Assembly (NCBI GenBank): GCA_963712595.1
Contig: CAVQIM010000004.1
Location: forward strand, 248,001-312,000
DNA from: VRUE01 sp963712595
Lineage (GTDB): Bacteria > Actinomycetota > Thermoleophilia > Solirubrobacterales > 70-9
DNA: 64,000 nt
Reading direction: 5' to 3'
The first letter of the stretch is position 1, and every line of letters begins with the position of its first letter. Made by a program: the position numbers and the translations under genes. This document shows positions 55,123 through 63,246 of this stretch, piece by piece. Under the pieces are notes generated by a model. That model worked only from the letters and a program-made list of their open reading frames with translations. It was not told the origin of the DNA and did no database searches.

Positions 55123-56676
55123 ATGGTCAAGAGTCGTCTATCCATTGGAGTTCTCGCGGTCGTCATCGCGATCGCTATCGCCGGTTGCAGTAGCGGCGGC
55201 GGCTCAGGCTCGACTGCGGCCAACTTCGCCGCGCCCGGATCGGTCGTCTACGTCGAAGCCGATCTGACCCCCTCGGCATCCACGAAGTCGGACATCGACG
55301 CGCTGGCGCAGACGATCGCCGGGATCGGAAACCTCGGCAAGTACATCGTCTACCAATTCGAAACCTCGGATGGAAACGGTGAAACGTTCAACTTCGCCAC
55401 CGAAGTCGAACCGTGGTTGGGCGACAACGCGGGTGTGACTTTCAGCCGCCTCGAACACGGCGAACTATCCGAACCCCTGATTGCGGTCGCGACTACCAAC
55501 GCCGCGGCCACCCAAACGTTCATCGACAAACAGTCGGGGCAGGGTGACGAGTCCTTCCGTGACGCTTCCTATGAAGGGATCGACTTCAAGGTCGGTGGTT
55601 CTGACGACAACGCGGTTGGTGTCATCGACCAGTTCCTGGTCATCGCAGACGACGAAAAGCAGTTCAAAGCCGCGGTGGACGCCGAGAAGGGCGATTCGCT
55701 TGCCGACGAAGACCGCTTCCAGGAGACGATCTCCGCCGCGTCGAACGGCAGCATCGCCGACGCCTACGTCGACGTCGGCGGCCTGCTCGACCAGGGGGAA
55801 GGCGAAGTCGATCCCCAGGCGCAGGAACTCCTCAACAGCTCCGGCATCGACTCCAGCGAAGCGACGGCCGTGGCCAGCGTCCTACCTGGCGCCGAACAGA
55901 TCGAGATCGATCTCAGCAGCGACCTCGAAGGCCAGACGCCGCCCGCCGGCGACGCCTCAAAGCTCCTCGGCAGCCTCCCGGCCAGCTCCTTTGCCGCTCT
56001 CGCGGGAACGAATTTCGGCGAGCAGCTGCAGGAAGCGATCGACCGCCTCGATGCCACCGGCCTTCCGCCGCAGGTGAAACCCCATCAGCTGAAGAACACC
56101 CTGAGCGCTGCGGGGATCGACCTCGACAAGATCGCGGCCTCGATCAAGGACGCCGCGGTCTTCGCCGAAGGGGCAAACCGCGACCAGCTCGGTGGTGCGC
56201 TGGTGCTGACCACGAGCTCCGACGAAGCGACGAAATCCATCGCCAGCCTCGGCACCCTGCTGCGCAGCGCCCGCGTTCCCGGCGTCACCGCGGTCAGTGG
56301 CAAGGCGAGCGGGTTCTCTATCCGCAGCCCCAAGCTCGGCCCCAAGCCGATCGTCGTCGTCACCCAGGGCGAGACGATCGCGATCGGGTATGGCCTGGCG
56401 CAGACCCTCAAGGGAGTTGCGGCCGGCTCGGGAGCGACACTCGCGGGAACCGCGGCCTACAAGGCGGCGGCTTCTTCGCTGGGAGGAACGCCGATCAGCG
56501 CCTTCGTCAACGGCTCGGCGGCGCTGCGTTTGGCTGAAGCCCTGGTGCCACGTTCGAAAACCGACTTTTGGACTGCGCAGCCGTACCTCACGAAGGTCCG
56601 CTACATCGCGGTCGGCACCGGCAGCGAAGACGAACGCGCTACGGCAAGGGTGATCGCGGGCCTCGGCGGCGAGTAG
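55123..56676 (+). CDS. DUF3352-type lipoprotein
   Basis: 517 residues. Lipoprotein signal with lipobox IAGC (MVKSRLSIGV to IAGCSSGG). The mature part starts with a Ser/Gly linker and then PGSVVYVEADLTPS, typical of the DUF3352 family, with later repeats of alternating helix and strand. Function of the family is unknown. The open frame runs through from glmS in another frame, but ATG 55123 gives the signal peptide. Codon use (more GAA/AAC) differs slightly from glmS and resembles the secreted-protein operon. Confidence 0.85.
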   Translation: MVKSRLSIGVLAVVIAIAIAGCSSGGGSGSTAANFAAPGSVVYVEADLTPSASTKSDIDALAQTIAGIGNLGKYIVYQFETSDGNGETFNFATEVEPWLGDNAGVTFSRLEHGELSEPLIAVATTNAAATQTFIDKQSGQGDESFRDASYEGIDFKVGGSDDNAVGVIDQFLVIADDEKQFKAAVDAEKGDSLADEDRFQETISAASNGSIADAYVDVGGLLDQGEGEVDPQAQELLNSSGIDSSEATAVASVLPGAEQIEIDLSSDLEGQTPPAGDASKLLGSLPASSFAALAGTNFGEQLQEAIDRLDATGLPPQVKPHQLKNTLSAAGIDLDKIAASIKDAAVFAEGANRDQLGGALVLTTSSDEATKSIASLGTLLRSARVPGVTAVSGKASGFSIRSPKLGPKPIVVVTQGETIAIGYGLAQTLKGVAAGSGATLAGTAAYKAAASSLGGTPISAFVNGSAALRLAEALVPRSKTDFWTAQPYLTKVRYIAVGTGSEDERATARVIAGLGGE

Positions 56677-56685
56677 GGCCCGGCG

Positions 56686-57063
56686 ATGGCCTCCGGCGTC
56701 GGCATCGACCTGCTCGAGATCGATCGCCTGGAGCGCGCGCTGGCGCGCCACCCGCGCCTCGCCGAGCGGGTATTCACCGAGGCCGAGCGCGACTACGCAG
56801 CGGCTCGGGCGCGGCCGGGGCGTCATCTGGCGGCGCGGTTCGCGGCCAAGGAGGCGGTGGTCAAGGCGCTGGGGCTTTCCGGTTTCGGCTTGCGCGAGAT
56901 CGAGGTGGTGGCGGGCGAGCCGCCGACCGTTCAGCTCTCCGGGCGGGCTGCCGAGGCCGGTGGAGGTCTCGAGATCCAGGTATCTCTCACGCACTCCAGG
57001 GACTTTGCCGCTGCCGTTGCCGTTGCGGGACCAACACGAGTAGGCGGGCGGGTCCTGTCATAG
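56686..57063 (+). CDS. acpS: Holo-[acyl-carrier-protein] synthase
   Basis: 125 residues. VGIDLLEIDRLERAL contains the Mg-binding Asp and FAAKEAVVKALGL the catalytic Glu/Lys motif of AcpS. SLTHSRDFAAAVAV is near the C-terminus. It transfers phosphopantetheine from CoA to ACP. It is 10 bp after the DUF3352 gene and upstream of nnr, a common order (acpS-nnr-alr) in actinobacteria. Confidence 0.95.
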   Translation: MASGVGIDLLEIDRLERALARHPRLAERVFTEAERDYAAARARPGRHLAARFAAKEAVVKALGLSGFGLREIEVVAGEPPTVQLSGRAAEAGGGLEIQVSLTHSRDFAAAVAVAGPTRVGGRVLS

Positions 57064-57126
57064 GGAGGGGGCCTGCGGGCGGGCAGGTTTGTCCGTTCTC
57101 GACCCCCTCCCCATGCCACCCGCCCG
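57045..57126 (+). other. Structured intergenic segment between acpS and nnr
   Basis: CGGGCGGGT (57045-57053) pairs with ACCCGCCCG (57118-57126), CAT with ATG, and GGGAGGGGG (57063-57071) with CCCCCTCCC (57103-57111). An inner CCTGC/GCAGG stem lies at 57072-57087. It overlaps the acpS 3' end. It could be a terminator or structured leader; the 12-mer GCGGGTCCTGTC in it recurs near 46708 and 51112. Confidence 0.5.
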
Positions 57127-57137
57127 AGGTGCCGGGT

Positions 57138-57143
57138 TAGGCT
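57138..57143 (+). promoter_or_regulatory. -10 box TAGGCT for nnr (leaderless)
   Basis: TAGGCT ends 8 nt before ATG 57152; no -35 match. Confidence 0.4.
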
Positions 57144-57151
57144 CTTGCAGG

Positions 57152-58672
57152 ATGGAGCCGTGGTTGAAGCCTTTGTATGACGCCGAGGGGATGCGGGCTG
57201 TCGATCGGTGGGCGATCGAGGAGCGGGGGGCTCCTTCGCTGGAGCTGATGGAGGCTGCGGGGCGGGCCGTGGCGGATGCTGTGGCTGAGCTGGTGAGGGA
57301 TGGGGCGGTGCGGGTTGTCTGTGGGAAGGGGAATAACGCTGGGGACGGGCTCGTTGCTGCTCGGCACCTGGTCGAGATGGGGTTTGAGGTCGAGGCGCTC
57401 TTGCTCTGGCCGGGGGAGGAGCTGAGCGGGGATGCTGCTGCGAACCTGGCTCGCTTTCCGGCTGAGGAGGTGACCGGCGGGCTCGACGGGCGCTTGGCCG
57501 GATCGGGGACCGTCGTGGATGCGATCTTCGGGACCGGGTTCGCGGGAGCGCCGCGGGAGCCGGCTGCGGCGGCGATCGAGGCGATCAATCGGTGTGGGGC
57601 GCCTGTGGTCGCCTGCGACGTGGCTTCGGGGGTCGATGCGTCCAGCGGCGAGGTGGAGGGGGTTGCCGTCGAGGCCGACCTCACGGTCAGCTTCCACGCG
57701 GCCAAGCTGGGGCACAGGATCGCGCCGGGTAAGTGGCACACGGGGGAGCTGCGGGTGGCGCCGATCGGGATTCCCGAGGGGGCTCCCGGAGAGGGCGCCG
57801 GCGGGGAGATCGAGCCGGCGGTGTTGGCCCTGGCGCCGCGCCGCGGACCGCGCTCGACCAAGTTCAGCTCGGGAGAGGTGGTGATCGCCGGCGGCTCGCG
57901 CGGTCTCACCGGGGCCGTGCGGATGTCCGCGCTGGCTGCGATTCGGTCTGGGGCCGGCTACGCGACCGTCGCCGTGCCGGCTGACCTGGAGGCGATCTTC
58001 GAGGCGGGGCAGCCCGAGGTGATGTCGGTTGGCTGCCCCGGCGGCGACGGCTGCCTGGCGACGGCATCGTTCAAGTCGGTCCTGCGTACCTTCGAGCCCG
58101 CTGCTGCGGGAGTGTTCGGCCCCGGGATGGGGCGCGACCCCGGCGCGGTGGAACTGGCCCGCGAGGCGGTCGTCGCGATTGAAGCGCCCCTCGTTCTCGA
58201 CGCCGACGGCCTCAACGCCTTCGCCGGTGAGATCGAGCTGCTGGCGGAGCGAGGTGCGCCCACGGTCCTCACCCCGCATGCGGGGGAGTTGGGCCGGTTG
58301 CTCGATCGCTCTTCGGAGATGATCTCGGACCATCGCCTGGGCTCGGCGAGGGAGGCGGCTCGCGCGGCAAACGCCGTCGTCGTGCTCAAGGGCGACGACA
58401 CGATCGTCACCGACGGCGATCGTGTCGCCGTCAACGTGCTCTCGGCTCCGGCGCTCGCCACCGCTGGCACCGGCGACGTCCTCTCCGGCATCGCCGCCGC
58501 CATGCTTGCCCGTGGCCTCGAGCCGTTTGCGGCCGCCTGCGCCGCGGTGATCGCCCACGCCCACGCCGGCCTCGAGGCGACGGCGAAGATCGGCGCCGCG
58601 GAGTCGGTTATCGCGACCGACGTGATCGGCTCGATCCCGCTGGGGATGCTTCCCGCCGCGCCCGTCGAATAA
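57152..58672 (+). CDS. nnr: Bifunctional NAD(P)HX epimerase/dehydratase (NnrE-NnrD)
   Basis: 506 residues. The N-terminal YjeF_N epimerase domain (about 1-210) has LMEAAGRAVADAV, CGKGNNAGDGLVAARHL and ACDVASGVDASSGEV. The C-terminal carbohydrate-kinase-like dehydratase domain has GGSRGLTGAVRMSALAAIRSGAGY, LTPHAGELGRLL and ATAGTGDVLSGIAAAMLARG. It repairs hydrated NADH/NADPH. ATG 57152 follows TAGGCT by 8 nt without a Shine-Dalgarno. Confidence 0.96.
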   Translation: MEPWLKPLYDAEGMRAVDRWAIEERGAPSLELMEAAGRAVADAVAELVRDGAVRVVCGKGNNAGDGLVAARHLVEMGFEVEALLLWPGEELSGDAAANLARFPAEEVTGGLDGRLAGSGTVVDAIFGTGFAGAPREPAAAAIEAINRCGAPVVACDVASGVDASSGEVEGVAVEADLTVSFHAAKLGHRIAPGKWHTGELRVAPIGIPEGAPGEGAGGEIEPAVLALAPRRGPRSTKFSSGEVVIAGGSRGLTGAVRMSALAAIRSGAGYATVAVPADLEAIFEAGQPEVMSVGCPGGDGCLATASFKSVLRTFEPAAAGVFGPGMGRDPGAVELAREAVVAIEAPLVLDADGLNAFAGEIELLAERGAPTVLTPHAGELGRLLDRSSEMISDHRLGSAREAARAANAVVVLKGDDTIVTDGDRVAVNVLSAPALATAGTGDVLSGIAAAMLARGLEPFAAACAAVIAHAHAGLEATAKIGAAESVIATDVIGSIPLGMLPAAPVE

Positions 58673-58689
58673 CCTCGCCTACTGCCCTT

Positions 58690-59151
58690 ATGAAGACCGC
58701 CGCCGAGATCATGGACGCCGACGTGCCGACCGTCTCGCCCGAGGCCGATGCGCGCGCCGCGATCGAGCTGCTGGCGAAGACCGAGATGGGCGCGATCCCG
58801 GTGATCGACGAGGAGCGGCGGGTGGTAGGGATCGTCAGCGAGTCGGACCTGATCCTCGGCGACGAGGAGGCCGATCTGCATCTTCCGCACTACCTCAACA
58901 TCATGGGTGGCATCGTCTTCGTCGGTTCGATGAAGGGCTTCGAGGAGAGGCTCAACAAGGCTTTCGCCACCAAGGTCTCCGAGCTGATGAGCGCCGACCC
59001 GATCGTCGCTCGCGTCGACGATGACGCCGAGTCGGTCGCCAAGACGATCGCCGAGAAGCACCACAACCACCTGCCCGTCGTCGACGGCGAGGGGCGCCTC
59101 GCCGGGCTGGTGACGCGGGCCGACGCGCTGGCCGCGCTCGTCGCCGACTGA
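58690..59151 (+). CDS. CBS-domain pair protein
   Basis: 153 residues. Two CBS domains: about 1-60 (AAEIMDADVPTVSPEADARAAIELL, IPVIDEERRVVGIVSESDL) and about 97-153 (LMSADPIVARVDDDAES, LPVVDGEGRLAGLVTRAD). Such proteins bind adenine nucleotides and regulate partners; the partner is unknown. It sits between nnr and alr, 4 bp before alr, so is cotranscribed with it. Confidence 0.93.
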   Translation: MKTAAEIMDADVPTVSPEADARAAIELLAKTEMGAIPVIDEERRVVGIVSESDLILGDEEADLHLPHYLNIMGGIVFVGSMKGFEERLNKAFATKVSELMSADPIVARVDDDAESVAKTIAEKHHNHLPVVDGEGRLAGLVTRADALAALVAD

Positions 59152-59154
59152 TCG

Positions 59155-60264
59155 ATGGTGCGGGCAGTCGCCCGGATCGACGTCGGCGCCGTCGAGCGTA
59201 ATTGCGCCCGGCTGAAGGCAGAGCTGCGCGAGGGCGCGGAGCTCTGCGCGGTGGTCAAGGCCGACGGCTACGGCCACGGGGCCGATGCCTGCGCCTCAGC
59301 CGCTCTGGCCGGCGGCGCGACCCGGCTGGCGGTGGCCACCGGTGCCGAGGCAGCACAGGTGGGGCGGCGCTTCCCCCAGGTTCCACTGTTGACGATGGGG
59401 GCCCTCACTCCGGACGACTTCGACACCGCACTCGCGGCCGGGGCGGAGGTCGCCGTTTGGCGTGACGGCTTTCGCCAGCTGGCGGCGGCCCGCGGCCGCG
59501 CCCAGGGGCGGCCGGTCCGTGTCCACGTCAAGCACGACAGCGGCATGGGCCGGCTCGGCAACCCGGACCCGGAGGAGGTCCTCGCCCTCGCCCGCGCCTG
59601 TGCTGCCGCTCCCGAGCTCGAGCTGGCGGGGATCTGGACCCATTTCGCGACCGCCGACGAACCCGATGCCGACTTCTTCGACATCCAGCTGGAGCGCTTC
59701 TCGGCCGTCGCCGCTGCGGTCAAGTCCGAGTTTCCCGCCGTCATGGCCCACGCCGCCAACAGCGCCGCCGTTTTCCGCGACCCCGATTCCCACTTCGACA
59801 TGGCGCGCTGCGGCGTCGCCGTCTATGGGCTCGACCCGTTTCAGGGCGATCCCGGCAAGCGTGGCCTGTCTCCGGCGATGTCGTTGCATTCCTACGTCGC
59901 CGACGTGAAGCGCTTCGCCCCGGGAGAGAGCGCCGGCTACGGGCGGACCTGGCGAGCCGATGGGGACACCCGGGTGGGCGTATTGCCGCTCGGCTACGGG
60001 GACGGGGTGCGGCGGGGCCTCTCCAACAACGCCGAGGTGCTGATCCGCGGCCGTCGCCACTCGCTCGTCGGCACGGTCTCCATGGACAACGTGACCGTCG
60101 ACCTGGGTCCGGAGAGCGAGGTGGAGCCAGGTGAGGAGGCGGTTCTGATCGGGTCTCAGGGCCGGGAGACGATCCTGGCCGAGGAGGTCGCGGCGCGGCT
60201 GGGCACGATCAACTACGAGGTCACCTGCGGGATCTCGGCCAGGGTGCCGCGAGAAGAGGCATGA
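59155..60264 (+). CDS. alr: Alanine racemase
   Basis: 369 residues. PLP lysine Lys35 in VVKADGYGHG, HVKHDSGMGRLG in the barrel, and the second catalytic residue Tyr in ESAGYGRTW. Substrate loop LVGTVSMDNVTVDLG and C-terminal TINYEVTCGISARVPR are present. It makes D-alanine for peptidoglycan. It overlaps cca by ATGA. Confidence 0.96.
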   Translation: MVRAVARIDVGAVERNCARLKAELREGAELCAVVKADGYGHGADACASAALAGGATRLAVATGAEAAQVGRRFPQVPLLTMGALTPDDFDTALAAGAEVAVWRDGFRQLAAARGRAQGRPVRVHVKHDSGMGRLGNPDPEEVLALARACAAAPELELAGIWTHFATADEPDADFFDIQLERFSAVAAAVKSEFPAVMAHAANSAAVFRDPDSHFDMARCGVAVYGLDPFQGDPGKRGLSPAMSLHSYVADVKRFAPGESAGYGRTWRADGDTRVGVLPLGYGDGVRRGLSNNAEVLIRGRRHSLVGTVSMDNVTVDLGPESEVEPGEEAVLIGSQGRETILAEEVAARLGTINYEVTCGISARVPREEA

Positions 60265-61682
60265 GGCTCGAGGAGCGCCTCGATGCGGCGCCGTTGGTCG
60301 GCCTGGCCCGACATGCCCTGGGCGCCGCCGACGGCGTCTGGATCGCGGGCGGCGCCGTTCGAGACGCGGCCCTGGGCGAGGAGGTGACCGACCTCGACCT
60401 GGCCGTCGCCGGCGATCCGGCCGCCGTCGCGAAAGCGGTGGCGCGCGAGGGCAAAGGCCACTCGTTCGAGCTCTCGCCGGAGTTCGCGACGTGGCGGGCG
60501 GTGGCGGCGGACGGCTCCTGGCAGATCGACGTAACCGCGCTGCGCGGCGCGACGATCGAGGCCGACCTGGCGGAGCGCGACTTCACGATCGGCGCCGTCG
60601 CGGCGCCCCTCGGCGGCGGCGCGCCGATCGATCCCCACGGTGGTCTCACCGACCTCGATCGCCGCCTCCTGCGCGTGGTCGGCGAGCGGAGCTTCGCCGC
60701 CGATCCTCTTCGCCTCCTGCGCGCTGCCAGGCTCGCTGCGGGGCTGGGCCTCGAAGTCGACCCCGGCACCGTCTCGCTGGCCCGGGCCGAGGCGGCGCGC
60801 GCGGCCGAGGCGGCGGGCGAGCGGCAGCTGCTGGAGTTGCGCCAGCTCATCGGTGGCGCCGATCCCCTGCGGGGCCTGGCCCTGCTCGACGAGCTCGGGC
60901 TCACGCCGGTGGTGCTCCCCGAGCTGGAGGCGCTGCGCGGGGTCGAACAGGGCCCGAACCACCACCTCGACGTGCACGGCCACACGCTCGCGGTGCTCGA
61001 GCAGGCGCTCGCGGTCGAGGCTGACTTGGAGCGCTTCGCCGGCGAGCGGGCGCCCGAGATCGCGCAGCTGCTGGCGGAGCCGCTCGCGGACGATTTCAGC
61101 CGGGGAACGGCGCTGCGCTTCGGCGCCCTGCTGCACGACATCGGCAAGCCGGCGACGCGCACCGAGAGGGACGGCTACGTCACCTTCGTCGGCCATGACC
61201 ACGACGGGGCGGAGATCGTCGGTGAGATGTGCCGGCGATTGCGCGCCAGTCGCGGGCTGACCCGCCATCTCCAGGACCTGACCCTGCACCACCTGAGGCT
61301 CGGCTTCCTCGTCCACGAGGCGCCGCTGCCAGCTCGCCGCGTCCACGAGTACCTGCGCGCGACCGATCCGGTCGGCGTCGACGTGACCCTGCTGACCATC
61401 GCCGACCGGCTCTCAGCGCGCGGCGCGGGCCCCCTCGCCAGCGACGAGGCGATCGAGGCCCACCTGAGCCTGGCGCGCGAAATGCTGGCGGCGGGGCTCG
61501 ACTGGCGGCGCCAGGGCCCGCCCCGGCCGCTGCTGCGCGGCGACGAGCTGGCCGCCGAGCTCGGCATCGAAGAGGGCCCGGAGCTCGGCGAGCTACTCGC
61601 CGAGCTGGAGGCAGCGCAGTATGCGGGAGAGATATCGACACGGGCAGAGGCGGTCGAGCGCGCCCGCCGGCTGCAGGGCTGA
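60261..61682 (+). CDS. cca: CCA tRNA nucleotidyltransferase / poly(A) polymerase family with HD domain
   Basis: 473 residues. The N-terminal class II nucleotidyltransferase has WIAGGAVRDAALG and metal motif DLDLAVAGD, then RDFTIGAVA and DPLRLLRAARLAAGLG. The HD domain is LRFGALLHDIGKPATR with VGHDHDGAEIV. It adds CCA to tRNA ends; whether it adds CC, A or CCA cannot be decided here. ATGA overlap with alr. Confidence 0.93.
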   Translation: MRLEERLDAAPLVGLARHALGAADGVWIAGGAVRDAALGEEVTDLDLAVAGDPAAVAKAVAREGKGHSFELSPEFATWRAVAADGSWQIDVTALRGATIEADLAERDFTIGAVAAPLGGGAPIDPHGGLTDLDRRLLRVVGERSFAADPLRLLRAARLAAGLGLEVDPGTVSLARAEAARAAEAAGERQLLELRQLIGGADPLRGLALLDELGLTPVVLPELEALRGVEQGPNHHLDVHGHTLAVLEQALAVEADLERFAGERAPEIAQLLAEPLADDFSRGTALRFGALLHDIGKPATRTERDGYVTFVGHDHDGAEIVGEMCRRLRASRGLTRHLQDLTLHHLRLGFLVHEAPLPARRVHEYLRATDPVGVDVTLLTIADRLSARGAGPLASDEAIEAHLSLAREMLAAGLDWRRQGPPRPLLRGDELAAELGIEEGPELGELLAELEAAQYAGEISTRAEAVERARRLQG

Positions 61683-61704
61683 GCCGGGTTCGGGGGCTGT
61701 CCGC

Positions 61705-61710
61705 TACGCT
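61705..61710 (+). promoter_or_regulatory. -10 box TACGCT for infA
   Basis: TACGCT ends 9 nt before ATG 61720; no Shine-Dalgarno, so translation from a very short leader is likely. Confidence 0.4.
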
Positions 61711-61719
61711 CCCCGCCGC

Positions 61720-61938
61720 ATGGCGAAAGAGGAGAAGATCGAGATGGAGGGCGAGATCACCGAGGCCCTCCCCAACACGATGTTCCGCGTCAAACTCGAC
61801 AACGGCCACGATGTGCTCGGCCACATCTCGGGAAAGATGCGCCGTCACTACATCCGCATTCTCCCCGGCGACCGCGTCAAGATCGAGCTTTCGCCATACG
61901 ACCTCGACCGAGGTCGAATCACCTACCGCTACAAATAG
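61720..61938 (+). CDS. infA: Translation initiation factor IF-1
   Basis: 72 residues, single S1-type OB fold: MAKEEKIEMEGEITEALPNTMF, then GHISGKMRRHYIRILPGDRVKIELSPYDL and RGRITYRYK. It blocks the ribosomal A site during initiation. It lies away from its usual place next to rpmJ-rpsM-rpsK, here after cca. The open frame extends upstream into cca, but the family N-terminus fixes ATG 61720. Confidence 0.96.
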   Translation: MAKEEKIEMEGEITEALPNTMFRVKLDNGHDVLGHISGKMRRHYIRILPGDRVKIELSPYDLDRGRITYRYK

Positions 61939-61966
61939 CCGGCGCTGCAAACCGGCGCCTGGCGGT

Positions 61967-62011
61967 GTCCTCGGTCGCTCGCGTGCAGAGCACGCCACGC
62001 TCCCTGCGTCC
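61967..62011. repeat. Dispersed intergenic repeat, copy R2 (inverted relative to R1)
   Basis: Reverse complement of this 45-bp segment matches 11875-11919 at all but four positions. It lies between infA and the convergent GH gene and touches that gene's stop codon. Confidence 0.8.
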
Positions 62012-63246
62012 TAGTCAGGCTTGGTTTTCGCGGCCGGGATATCGCGTGGGTCCGCAAGCTCGGCGATGAGTGCGGACCAGGCGAAGTCGTGGGCGCCTAG
62101 GCCGGCGCCGGTGCGGGGGTCGTAGTACTCGCGCAGGCCTTCGCGCTCGACCGCTCCGATCAGGCCTCGGGCCAGGCGTGCGGCGGCCTCCTCGTAGCCG
62201 AGGCGGCGCAGGCCGATCCAGACCAGCCAGGCGGAGTTGACCCAGGTCGGGCCGCGCCAGTAGCGGCGCATCGGCCTTCGGGTGCCGCCGGGCGCGTAGC
62301 TGGGCTCCGACACCGATACCGAAGGCGGGGCGACCGGGGTGAGGAACTCGCTTTGGTCGAGCAGGTGCTCCTCGACCAGGCGGTGGCCGATCTCTTCCGG
62401 GAGGTCGGGGAGAGCCAGGGGAGCGAGGGCCGCCCAGGTGGTCACGGCCGGCCGGGCGGCTCCTGGCTCAACCCAGTCGAGGAAGAGGCCGCTCCGCTCG
62501 TCCCAGAGCCGCTCGACCAGGGCTGGCGTCGCCGAGGGCCGCCCCAGCGCCTGCAGTGAGAGCGACCACATCGTGTTGACCAGGGTCTCGCAGAGGACCG
62601 GCCCGCCGTGCTCGCGCACGCGGCCGGCATCGAAGTCGAGCTTGCGATTGTGCCGCACCAGCAGCGGGAAGCCAGGCCGCGCGCAGGAGCGCCATCCCCA
62701 TACCGGGTCGAACTTGGGCGAGGCGTCGAGTCCGGACTCGTCGGGCTGCACGATCCAGAGCAGCCCGTCGCCCTCGAGGTCCCGGTTCGCGGACAGCCAA
62801 TCGACCTGCGCAGCGATTCGCGGCTCCGCGGCCGGATCGCCGACCGCGATCCGCCAGGCCCAGGCGAGCAGCGGCGGTTGGATCGTCCCGGTCTGGAACG
62901 AGCGCCGCGAGGCGACGTTGTAAAAGGGGAGTCGCGAGAGCGAGACCGGCCGCTCCCAGAAGATCGTGTGGCCGATGAAGCCGTCGGGCCGCTGGGCGGC
63001 GAGCAGGGTCTCCAGCTCCGCTCGCGAGCGCGCCGGGTCGAAGCGCCGCCAGACGATCGCGGCGAAGCAGGAGTCCCAGTACCACTGCCACGGGTAGCGG
63101 CTGGGACTGGGCCGGGTATAGGCGAAGCGGGTGCCGTCGCGCTCTCCCTCGATCCAGCTGCCGCGCAGCACTCCCTCAGCGAGCTCGGCCGCCGACGGGC
63201 CTGAAACACGCCTATGTGTCTCATATGAGGCCCGTCGGCCGCTCAA
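62011..63246 (-). CDS. GH63-like (alpha/alpha)6 glycoside hydrolase
   Basis: 411 residues, no signal peptide. PSRYPWQWYWDSCFAAIVWRR, LAAQRPDGFIGHTIFW, TGTIQPPLLAWAWR and RRYWRGPTWVNSAWLVWIGL are typical of GH63 and relatives acting on alpha-glucosides or mannosylglycerate/glucosylglycerate-like substrates. EYYDPRTGAGLGAHDFAWSALI is the usual C-terminal acid motif. The first 15 residues are encoded by palindromic element F. TTG 63246 overlaps the ABC permease stop (TTGA). GTG or TTG starts after the palindrome would also keep the domain intact, so the start is uncertain. Confidence 0.8.
   Translation of the reverse strand: MSGRRASYETHRRVSGPSAAELAEGVLRGSWIEGERDGTRFAYTRPSPSRYPWQWYWDSCFAAIVWRRFDPARSRAELETLLAAQRPDGFIGHTIFWERPVSLSRLPFYNVASRRSFQTGTIQPPLLAWAWRIAVGDPAAEPRIAAQVDWLSANRDLEGDGLLWIVQPDESGLDASPKFDPVWGWRSCARPGFPLLVRHNRKLDFDAGRVREHGGPVLCETLVNTMWSLSLQALGRPSATPALVERLWDERSGLFLDWVEPGAARPAVTTWAALAPLALPDLPEEIGHRLVEEHLLDQSEFLTPVAPPSVSVSEPSYAPGGTRRPMRRYWRGPTWVNSAWLVWIGLRRLGYEEAAARLARGLIGAVEREGLREYYDPRTGAGLGAHDFAWSALIAELADPRDIPAAKTKPD
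63192..63238. repeat. Palindromic element F at the 5' end of the GH63-like gene
   Basis: CCGACGGGCC (63192-63201) pairs with GGCCCGTCGG (63229-63238), and TGAAACAC (63202-63209) with GTGTCTCA (63216-63223), one wobble, with a 5-nt bulge and a 6-nt loop GCCTAT. The outer stem resembles element E. Confidence 0.8.
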
